A stretch of 9,285 nt of DNA from NCBI GenBank assembly GCA_046723355.1, contig JBKOUJ010000080.1, positions 1 to 9,285 on the forward strand, given 5' to 3'. The translations under genes were made by a program, and so were the position numbers. The notes below the pieces were generated by a model. It saw only the letters and a program-made list of their open reading frames with translations, searched no databases and was not told the DNA's origin. The stretch is from 13-2-20CM-68-14 sp046723355 (GTDB lineage Bacteria; Actinomycetota; Thermoleophilia; Gaiellales; Gaiellaceae). Below are positions 1 through 5,144 of the stretch, one piece after another (position 1 is the stretch's first letter; each line of letters starts with the position of its first letter).

Positions 1-179
1 GCGGTGTCGACGAGCTCGGCCTCCGAGCCCTCGAAGCAGAGGTGCCGCAGGTCGAGCCCCGAGGCCTCGCTGCCGGCGAGGAAGACCTCCATCGCCTCAG
101 GAAAGGCCTCCGCGATCTCGCGGCCCATCCCGGCCTCGACCGAGCCCTGGCCGGGAAAACAAAAGGCGATCTTCTTCAC
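1..179 (-). CDS. fabD: Malonyl-CoA:ACP transacylase, N-terminal part (runs off left edge)
   Basis: Only the first 59 codons are in the window; the rest lies beyond position 1. FabD moves the malonyl group from CoA to acyl carrier protein, supplying extender units to cytosolic FAS II. The visible residues start MKKIAFCFPGQGS, with the family hallmark FPGQGS at residues 8-13 (oxyanion-side glutamine at 11), followed by a G-M-G-R-E helix and FPEA at about 26-29, all typical of the FabD N-terminus. The active-site GHSLG serine is not in view. The GTG start at 179-177 was chosen because it overlaps the fabH TGA (178-176) as GTGA and has a GGGAGG Shine-Dalgarno five bases upstream. It is therefore probably translationally coupled to fabH and the last visible gene of the fab operon. 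Confidence 0.9.
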   Translation of the reverse strand, partial: MKKIAFCFPGQGSVEAGMGREIAEAFPEAMEVFLAGSEASGLDLRHLCFEGSEAELVDT

Positions 180-1189
180 GTCTTCCTCCCGTTCTCAGTC
201 CATTCGATCAAACCGGAGCCCCACGTGAGGCCTGCACCCATTCCGGTCATCAGCACAAGCGCGCCGTCCTGGAGCCGTCCATCGGCCTGCGCATCCGCAA
301 GCGCAAGCGGAATCGAGCCCGACGACGTGTTGCCGTAGCGGTCGACGTTGACCACCATCTTCTCCCGCGGTATCCCGAGCTTCTCGGCCGCGTGGTCCAT
401 GATCCGGACGTTGGCCTGGTGCGGGATGTAGACGTCGACGTCGTCGACCGACTTGCCGCACTCGACCAGTACCTTCTGGGCCGAGCTGACGAGCACCCGC
501 GTCGCGAACTTGAAGACCTCGCGCCCGTTCATCTGCACGAAGTGCTTGTGCTCAGCGACGGTCTCGGCAGTCGCGGGCGCGCGCGAGCCGCCGGCGGGGA
601 GAAACAGCTGCGGCCCGCCCGAGCCGTCGGCGCCGAGCTCGAACCCGAGGAACCCGCCCTCGGAGACACGCTGCAGCACGACCGCGCCGGCCCCGTCGCC
701 GAACAGAATCGCCGTCCGGCGGTCGCTCCAGTCGAGGATCCGCGAGAGCACGTCTCCTCCGACGACGAGCGCGCGGTGCGCCAGCCCCGCCGCGAGCATT
801 CCGTAGGCCTGCGCGATTGCGTACATGAAGCCGGTGCAGCCGGCCGACAGGTCGTAGGCGCCCGCGTCATCCGCCCCCAGCTCGTCGGCGATGATCGCGC
901 CCGCCGAGGGAAACGCCATGTCGGGTGTCACCGTGGCGACGATGATCAGGTCAACCTCGGGCCCTGGAACCCCGGCCTGTTCAAGCGCGTCCCGCGCAGC
1001 GGGAAGCGCAAGGTCGGATAGCGCCTGCTTGTCGTCTGCGATCCGCCGCTCCCGGATGCCGGTGCGCTCGACGATCCAGTCGTCCGAGGTGTCCATCATC
1101 TCCGAGAGGTCATCGTTCGTGAGCACGCGCGCGGGCGCGTACGCACCGACGCCTGTGATCGAGATCGCGCCGTTCGCCTTGCCGATCAT
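176..1189 (-). CDS. fabH: Beta-ketoacyl-ACP synthase III
   Basis: FabH condenses an acyl-CoA primer with malonyl-ACP, the first elongation step of FAS II. The 337-residue product has the normal family length. The Cys-His-Asn triad is complete: Cys118 in SAGCTGFMYA, His257 in PHQAN, and Asn287 in NVDRYGNTSSGS. The N-terminus (ITGVGAYAPARVLTNDDL) and the DTSDDWIVERTGIRERR block at about 33-49 are also typical. The frame stays open upstream to 1549, but that part overlaps fabZ and has no family similarity. The ATG at 1189 fits the family start and is preceded by GGTGGAG (1198-1192). The gene lies downstream of fabZ and ends in a 4-bp overlap with fabD, so it should be in the same transcript. Primer preference (branched or straight) cannot be read from the sequence by eye. 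Confidence 0.95.
   Translation of the reverse strand: MIGKANGAISITGVGAYAPARVLTNDDLSEMMDTSDDWIVERTGIRERRIADDKQALSDLALPAARDALEQAGVPGPEVDLIIVATVTPDMAFPSAGAIIADELGADDAGAYDLSAGCTGFMYAIAQAYGMLAAGLAHRALVVGGDVLSRILDWSDRRTAILFGDGAGAVVLQRVSEGGFLGFELGADGSGGPQLFLPAGGSRAPATAETVAEHKHFVQMNGREVFKFATRVLVSSAQKVLVECGKSVDDVDVYIPHQANVRIMDHAAEKLGIPREKMVVNVDRYGNTSSGSIPLALADAQADGRLQDGALVLMTGMGAGLTWGSGLIEWTENGRKT
185..190 (-). promoter_or_regulatory. Ribosome binding site of fabD
   Basis: On the minus strand the sequence reads GGGAGG, then AAGAC, then the GTG start at 179. It sits inside the last codons of fabH and supports the GTG start that overlaps the fabH stop. Confidence 0.7.
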
Positions 1190-1332
1190 CGCTCCACCGC
1201 GAAAAGCATGGGGGAACCCGTGGTTCCCCCATGAGCCCCGTCCTTCTTGGGCGTGTGCCAACAACCCCGCTTCGGCTCCCGCCGGGCAAAGCCCGGCGCC
1301 GCCGGAGACCGGATCGGACAATGCCTGTTCAT
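1186..1332 (-). CDS. Possible 48-residue ORF bridging fabZ and fabH (doubtful)
   Basis: An open frame of 48 codons fills the fabZ-fabH gap. Its ATG (1332-1330) shares one base with the fabZ TGA (TGATG), and its TGA (1188-1186) overlaps the fabH ATG (ATGA). The predicted peptide begins MNRHCPIRSPAAPGF and ends PMLFAVER. It is rich in Arg, Lys, Gly and His, and I recognise no domain, signal peptide or membrane segment. Most of it is encoded by two hairpins, so the frame may be a by-product of a structured repeat element. If translated, it would pass ribosomes from fabZ to fabH. I do not assign a function and I doubt it is a conserved protein. Confidence 0.2.
   Translation of the reverse strand: MNRHCPIRSPAAPGFARREPKRGCWHTPKKDGAHGGTTGSPMLFAVER
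1207..1233 (-). repeat. Perfect 12-bp inverted repeat upstream of fabH
   Basis: CATGGGGGAACC (1207-1218) and GGTTCCCCCATG (1222-1233) are perfect complements around a 3-base loop. In the fab operon mRNA this would form a very stable hairpin ending about 9 bases before the fabH Shine-Dalgarno region (1198-1192). There is no T-run after it, so it is not a standard intrinsic terminator. It could affect fabH translation or mRNA processing, or be part of a mobile palindromic element. Confidence 0.75.
1280..1298 (-). repeat. 8-bp inverted repeat, second hairpin of the fabZ-fabH spacer
   Basis: CGCCGGGC (1280-1287), AAA (1288-1290) and GCCCGGCG (1291-1298) form an 8-bp all-GC stem. With the 12-bp hairpin at 1207-1233 it makes a two-hairpin spacer in an operon whose other junctions overlap. 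Confidence 0.65.
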
Positions 1333-1772
1333 CACTTCTCCACGGCGAATGTGAGCGTTCCGCGTGCCGCCAGCTGCCCGTCCACCGTCGCGCGGGCCTT
1401 GCCCTTGCCGACGGGCCCGCGCACCTGTTCGAGCGTGCACTGGAGCTCGAGCTCGTCGCCCGGCTCGACGATCCGCTTGAAACGGGTGTCGTCGATCCCG
1501 GCGAAGAGCGCGAGCCGGCCGCGGTTCCCCTCCTCGGACAGAACCGCAACCGCCCCGGTCTGCGCCATCGCCTCGACGATCAGCACCCCCGGCATCACCG
1601 GCCGGCCGGGAAAGTGGCCGCGCAGGTACCACTCGTCCTCGCGCACGCGCTTGCGGGCGACGACGCGCTCCCCCGGCTCGAGCTCGAGTACCTCGTCGAT
1701 GAGCAGGAACGGCTCGCGGTGCGGCAGGATCGCCTCGATGGCGGCACGGTCGAGGGGTAGCGCGATCGTCAC
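1332..1772 (-). CDS. fabZ: 3-hydroxyacyl-ACP dehydratase
   Basis: FabZ removes water from beta-hydroxyacyl-ACP to give trans-2-enoyl-ACP in the FAS II elongation cycle. The product of 146 residues is normal for this single hot-dog-fold family. The catalytic histidine is His53 in RGHFPGRPVMPGVL, and the catalytic glutamate is Glu67 in VEAMAQ. LPHREPFLLID at about 16-26 is the family's N-terminal block, and ALFAGIDDTRFKR (88-100) is another conserved one. The frame is open upstream to 2099 but overlaps the sigma factor there. The GTG at 1772-1770 gives the normal N-terminus and overlaps the sigma TGA (1771-1769) as GTGA. I see no strong Shine-Dalgarno, so translation probably depends on coupling to the upstream gene. 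Confidence 0.94.
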   Translation of the reverse strand: MTIALPLDRAAIEAILPHREPFLLIDEVLELEPGERVVARKRVREDEWYLRGHFPGRPVMPGVLIVEAMAQTGAVAVLSEEGNRGRLALFAGIDDTRFKRIVEPGDELELQCTLEQVRGPVGKGKARATVDGQLAARGTLTFAVEK

Positions 1773-2380
1773 GCCACGTCGCGCTTGAGCCGTGTCCGCA
1801 ACCCTGCACGCGCGCGATGCGCGTAGCACTTCGCCGTCCCGATGGGCATATCGACGGCCGCGGCGATCTCCGCGAACGAGAAGTCGAGCGCGTCCTTCAG
1901 CACGACGACCTTTGCCTGCTCGGGCGAGATCCCGGCGAGCCCGCCGGCGAGCTCGGAGCGGAGCTCGGCGAGGCCGGCCTCGCGTGCTGGATCGGCGTCC
2001 TCGGCGACGCGCTCGTCGTCGTGAAGCGGCTCCCAGCGCCGCACGCGCTGGCGAGCCGCAACGTCCCGGCAGGTGTTGACCACGAGCCGATGGAGCCACG
2101 TCGAGAACTGCGACTCGCCGCGGAATTGGCCGATCCGCACGCAGAGCTTGGCGAGTGCTTCCTGAGCGGCGTCCCGAGCGTCCTCGGGATCGGAGAGCAG
2201 GTGCCCGGCGAGCCGCTCCACCTTGGCGGCGTGCCGCTCACAGAGCGCCTCGAGCGCCCTCTTGTCACCGTCCTTCGCTCGCTTGACCAGGATCGCATCG
2301 CTCAGCTTTTCGTAGACGAGCGGCCGCTCTGGCCGCGGTGTCTGCGAAATCTGACGGCGCTTGCGCAGGGAGGGTTGCAC
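1769..2380 (-). CDS. ECF-type sigma-70 family RNA polymerase sigma factor
   Basis: The protein of 203 residues has the two-domain layout of ECF sigma factors. Region 2 spans about 29-115, with DPEDARDAAQEALAKL (64-79, the DAQD-V-QE helix of region 2.2) and FRGESQFSTWLHRLVVNTCRD (86-106, the -10 recognition and melting part). After an acidic linker (about 119-140), region 4 (about 141-198) has SPEQAKVVVLKDALDFSFAEIA and MPIGTAKCYAHRARAGLR, the -35-binding helix-turn-helix. There is no sigma 3 domain and no adjacent anti-sigma gene. The basic N-terminal 20 residues are not part of the fold. The GTG start at 2380-2378 is nine bases after a TAGACT -10 element, which suggests a leaderless mRNA. 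It is the first gene of the operon and overlaps fabZ by GTGA. Its target promoters are unknown. Confidence 0.88.
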   Translation of the reverse strand: MQPSLRKRRQISQTPRPERPLVYEKLSDAILVKRAKDGDKRALEALCERHAAKVERLAGHLLSDPEDARDAAQEALAKLCVRIGQFRGESQFSTWLHRLVVNTCRDVAARQRVRRWEPLHDDERVAEDADPAREAGLAELRSELAGGLAGISPEQAKVVVLKDALDFSFAEIAAAVDMPIGTAKCYAHRARAGLRTRLKRDVA

Positions 2381-2388
2381 GGCGGCCG

Positions 2389-2394
2389 TAGTCT
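2389..2394 (+). promoter_or_regulatory. -10 element of birA
   Basis: TAGTCT fits TANNNT and ends eight bases before the birA ATG at 2403, suggesting a leaderless mRNA. No Shine-Dalgarno precedes that ATG. The hexamer shares five of its six base pairs with the opposing TAGACT, and no convincing -35 is seen. Confidence 0.5.
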
Positions 2395-2395
2395 A
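2390..2395 (-). promoter_or_regulatory. -10 element of the sigma-fabZ-fabH-fabD operon
   Basis: On the minus strand TAGACT (2395-2390) fits TANNNT and ends nine bases before the GTG of the sigma gene, the spacing of a leaderless transcript. It overlaps the birA -10 on the other strand. No good -35 hexamer is visible 16-18 bases upstream. Confidence 0.5.
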
Positions 2396-2402
2396 GTTGT
2401 CC

Positions 2403-2972
2403 ATGGGGGACACGCCGACGCGCGAGGCCGTCCTCCCGCGCCTCCGCGGCCGCTTCGGACGCGAGTACCTCTACGTCACGAGGACGCCGTCGACCCAGCG
2501 CCTGGTCGCGCCGGATGCGCCCGAAGGAACCGTCGCCGTCGCGGACGAGCAGACGGAGGGACGCGGCCGGCTCGGGCGGCGCTGGGAGACACCCGCGGGC
2601 ACGAGCGTTCTCTGCTCGGTCCAGCTACGGCCGAACGTGGAGGCTTCGCGGCTTCCGGAGCTGACGGTCCTGGGCGCGCAGGCATGCGCCGACGCGATCC
2701 GCTCCGTGACCGGCGTCGAGCCCACGCTGAAGGACCCGAACGATGTCCTGGTCGGAGGACGCAAGGTGGCCGGCGTCCTCGGCGAGAGCGACCCGCAGCG
2801 CGTCGTGCTCGGGATCGGCATCAACGTCAACGTGCCGGCCGATCAGCTCCCCGACGAAGTGCGGATCCCCGCGACGTCGCTGCTGGTCGAGACCGGCGCC
2901 CCAGTCGACCGCGTCGTGCTCCTGGTCGAGCTCCTCGCCGCGCTCGAGCGCCGCTACGACGCCTGGACCTAG
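2403..2972 (+). CDS. birA: Biotin--[acetyl-CoA-carboxylase] ligase, minimal catalytic form
   Basis: Biotin protein ligase activates biotin to biotinyl-5'-AMP and attaches it to the carrier domain of acetyl-CoA carboxylase, which makes malonyl-CoA for the divergent fab genes. The 189-residue protein holds the catalytic core: TPSTQR (28-33), TEGRGRLGRRW (51-61, the biotinyl-AMP-binding loop), GGRKVAGVLGE (118-128, with the catalytic-type lysine 121) and GIGINVNVP (137-145). The usual KWPND signature reads KDPND (110-114), with Trp replaced by Asp. There is no N-terminal winged helix, so it cannot be a BirA-type DNA-binding repressor. The C-terminal SH3-like domain is also missing, as the protein stops after ERRYDAWT. 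ATG at 2403 is preferred over the in-frame TTG at 2397 because of its spacing from the -10. The stop overlaps that of the convergent amidase. Confidence 0.87.
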   Translation: MGDTPTREAVLPRLRGRFGREYLYVTRTPSTQRLVAPDAPEGTVAVADEQTEGRGRLGRRWETPAGTSVLCSVQLRPNVEASRLPELTVLGAQACADAIRSVTGVEPTLKDPNDVLVGGRKVAGVLGESDPQRVVLGIGINVNVPADQLPDEVRIPATSLLVETGAPVDRVVLLVELLAALERRYDAWT

Positions 2973-5071
2973 CCCCGCAACGTCGTCTTGTTGCCGACCG
3001 CGTCGGTCGCAACGATGGTGAAGTGCCGCGCGCCGCGGAGGACCGGCAACGTGAAGTACCCGGCGCGCACGTGCTTTGCCGCGCGGCGCGAGCCGAAAGT
3101 GGCCGTCACCAGAGCTGGCTCGTTCGTCCAGAACCGCAGCCGCGAGCGGGAGACAAGCCTCAGCCGCGGCGGCTTCGTGTCCACCACGACCGGGAACGTC
3201 TGCGTCACCGTCGTCACCGCGTCCTTGGCCTTGAGCACCAGCTGGTAGCTCCCGTCCGCGACGCGCTTCGCGCCAACCTTGCCGTCCCAGGGAACCTGGA
3301 ACGCGGAACCGGCCCCGAGCGGCGCGTTCAACAGCGTGTCTACGAGCGTGCGTCCCCGCCACAGCTCGACACGGACGGCCGCGACAGCGTCGAGCCTGAA
3401 CGTCAGCGCCGTCGCGTCGAACAGCCCGTCCCCGTTCGGCGAGAAGGCGGACAACGACAGCTTCGGCTGCGCGACCGTCCGGTCGACGTAGAAGGTCGCT
3501 TTCGCAGTCACGCGCTTACCGGTCGCCGAGCCCGCTGTGATCGTGATCGTGTAGCGGCCGTCACCAACGCCGATCTGCTTCCAGGCGAACGACTGCGCAC
3601 CCTGACCGACGATGCCGCTGAAGAGAGTCACAACTTGCTGCCCCGCGCCGTTGAAAAGCGTCATGGTGATCGGCGCCGAGACGCTGAGGAAGTAGTTGAT
3701 CTGCGCGGTGTCCCCGATGCCGTCGGCGTTCGGACTGACGACGGTCGGCGTCACCCGGAACTGAGTGACCGACAACGGAGGGAGCTTTTCGCCGACCGTG
3801 CCGGTGACCGGTCGCGCCGCAGCGGCGCCCCCACCGCCGGCGGCGATCGTGTACCGGTAACTGCCGCTCGGTGTGAGGCTGGCGTCCCAGGTCCAGTCGA
3901 CGAGGCGGGAGGTCCCGCTGCCGGACGCAACCACTGCCCCGAGCGCATTCCTGACGGTCACCGTCCACGGCACAGCGGACGAGAGCCGGGCCGTGAAGCG
4001 CACGTTCCCGCCGAGGCCGCCAATCACGACCGGCGAGTAGATCTTCGGAAGCCCGGTCGCGCCAACCTCGCGCGCGATCACGGGAACCTGCGCATAGACG
4101 TTGTTGCCGGGACAGCTCGTCGGGTAGGTGTCGCGATGGCCGGAGATCGCGCGCAGGCTGACGGCTGTCCCCTTCGCGTAGTACGGATTGCCCGCGGAGA
4201 TCCGACTCACCTGCGAAAGCGGATCGAGATGCGCCATATCGAGCCGCCACGCGAGCAGGTTCACGAGCGACGTCCTTTCGGCCGACGTCATCTGCGCACC
4301 GTTGTAGTTGCCGATCAGCGCCACGCCGACAGCGCCGAAGTTGAAGCCCAGCGCGTGCGCGCCGACGACGGCCTTCTGCATCCCCCCGAAGCGGCCCTCG
4401 AAGATCTGGCCGTACTTGTCGACGAGGAAGTTGTAGCCGATGTCGTCCCAGCCGTTCCCGAGCACGTGATACGTCTCGATCCCGCGCACGATCGCCGCCG
4501 ACTGCGCGCGCGTGTAGCTGTTCGTGCCGGCGGTGTGGTGGACGATCGCGATGTGGACGTTGTCCGCGATCTTCGGCCCCTTCTTACGGTTGCGGCGAAT
4601 CGCCTCGTTGGCGCCCCACTCGGCGCGGGTAATGATTGTCGGCGCATTCGCGGCGAACGACTTGACGTGTTGCGGAGTCCCTCCGAGGAGCGGCGTCCGA
4701 ACGAAGAAGGCACGTAGACGCGTGACCCCGCGGCCAACCCGGTACTGAATTCGCTCCGAGCGGCCGACCCAGAAGGGATTGCCGAGGTGCCATCCACGGC
4801 TCCGCCTCCACTCGGCCGTTCCGCGGTCGGGCAGGTCGTCCGACTCGGGTGCCGAGAGATGCCACCCGCTCCACGTCCCGTCGGGGCGCTGAGTTCGGAA
4901 ACGAACGGCGCCGGAGCCCTGCCAGTGCAGGCCGACGAGGTCGAACGCCTTCGGCGCCTGAGCAACCAGCCCGTTGCGCGCCGGCAGGTCGCGCGCGAGC
5001 AAACTCGGCGCAGCAAACGCGGCCCCGGGGGCAGCAAAGAACAGCACGATGGCAGCACGAAGCAGCTTCAT
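2969..5071 (-). CDS. Secreted PGRP-type N-acetylmuramoyl-L-alanine amidase with C-terminal FlgD-like Ig modules
   Basis: The enzyme is expected to cut the bond between N-acetylmuramic acid and L-alanine in peptidoglycan, outside the membrane. Of its 700 residues, 1-20 form a signal peptide (MKLLRAA, hydrophobic core, AFA before APS). A beta-rich region (about 40-125, with RFRTQRPDGTWSGWH) is typical of actinobacterial PGRPs. The amidase_2/PGRP domain (about 142-335) keeps the zinc ligands: the HHT pair at 178-179, His312 in SGHRD and Cys320 in TSCPG. It also has Tyr213 in IGYNF. A linker rich in Gly and Ala (411-420) precedes two FlgD-like Ig modules marked by SPNADGIGD (446-454) and SPNGDGLFD (544-552), plus a last beta domain (about 631-697). 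The ATG at 5071 was chosen because it starts the signal peptide; the open frame upstream overlaps nfeD. Confidence 0.9.
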   Translation of the reverse strand: MKLLRAAIVLFFAAPGAAFAAPSLLARDLPARNGLVAQAPKAFDLVGLHWQGSGAVRFRTQRPDGTWSGWHLSAPESDDLPDRGTAEWRRSRGWHLGNPFWVGRSERIQYRVGRGVTRLRAFFVRTPLLGGTPQHVKSFAANAPTIITRAEWGANEAIRRNRKKGPKIADNVHIAIVHHTAGTNSYTRAQSAAIVRGIETYHVLGNGWDDIGYNFLVDKYGQIFEGRFGGMQKAVVGAHALGFNFGAVGVALIGNYNGAQMTSAERTSLVNLLAWRLDMAHLDPLSQVSRISAGNPYYAKGTAVSLRAISGHRDTYPTSCPGNNVYAQVPVIAREVGATGLPKIYSPVVIGGLGGNVRFTARLSSAVPWTVTVRNALGAVVASGSGTSRLVDWTWDASLTPSGSYRYTIAAGGGGAAAARPVTGTVGEKLPPLSVTQFRVTPTVVSPNADGIGDTAQINYFLSVSAPITMTLFNGAGQQVVTLFSGIVGQGAQSFAWKQIGVGDGRYTITITAGSATGKRVTAKATFYVDRTVAQPKLSLSAFSPNGDGLFDATALTFRLDAVAAVRVELWRGRTLVDTLLNAPLGAGSAFQVPWDGKVGAKRVADGSYQLVLKAKDAVTTVTQTFPVVVDTKPPRLRLVSRSRLRFWTNEPALVTATFGSRRAAKHVRAGYFTLPVLRGARHFTIVATDAVGNKTTLRG

Positions 5072-5089
5072 GCGCGACGACCCGCTGCG

Positions 5090-5119
5090 AGGGTACGCAG
5101 AGCCGCCGCCGGAGCGCAA
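5090..5119 (-). promoter_or_regulatory. Probable promoter of the amidase gene
   Basis: On the minus strand TTGCGC (5119-5114), an 18-base spacer and TACCCT (5095-5090) make a plausible sigma-70-type promoter. The start site would be near 5083, leaving a short leader before the ATG at 5071 with no obvious Shine-Dalgarno. It lies back to back with the nfeD -10 in the 73-bp divergent gap. Confidence 0.4.
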
Positions 5120-5130
5120 GGCGCGCGGAG

Positions 5131-5136
5131 TACTCT
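5131..5136 (+). promoter_or_regulatory. -10 element of nfeD
   Basis: TACTCT (TANNNT) ends eight bases before the GTG at 5145, the same spacing as at birA. This fits a leaderless transcript and supports GTG 5145 as the start. No good -35 hexamer is visible. Confidence 0.45.
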
Positions 5137-5144
5137 TAACAGTT

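Larger units (their letters stand above)
1192..1349. mobile_element. Candidate small inserted element with 12-bp direct flanking repeats
   Basis: The plus-strand sequences CTCCACCGCGAA (1192-1203) and CTCCACGGCGAA (1338-1349) match at 11 of 12 positions and lie 146 bp apart. They flank the only real gap in an operon whose other junctions are 4-bp overlaps. Between them are two strong inverted repeats and no recognisable protein. This is the layout expected of a non-autonomous palindromic insertion with a target duplication, but the repeat also spans the fabH ribosome-binding region, so part of the match could come from GTGGAG being SD-like. There is no transposase here. Confidence 0.35.

Noticed and set aside
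1190..1549. N-terminal extension of the fabH frame by 120 codons
   Set aside because: It overlaps fabZ, has no family similarity, and the ATG at 1189 gives the normal FabH N-terminus.
2397..2402. TTG start for birA two codons upstream
   Set aside because: It lies only two bases after the putative -10, so the transcript would begin downstream of it. ATG 2403 fits better.
1817..4717. 966-codon plus-strand open frame
   Set aside because: It is antisense to fully supported genes (sigma factor, amidase) and crosses birA in another frame. Its product is Arg-rich with no domain, as expected from GC-rich shadow frames.
5070..5144. ATG 5070 as start of nfeD
   Set aside because: It would add 25 charged residues before the signal peptide and lies upstream of the -10 at 5131-5136.
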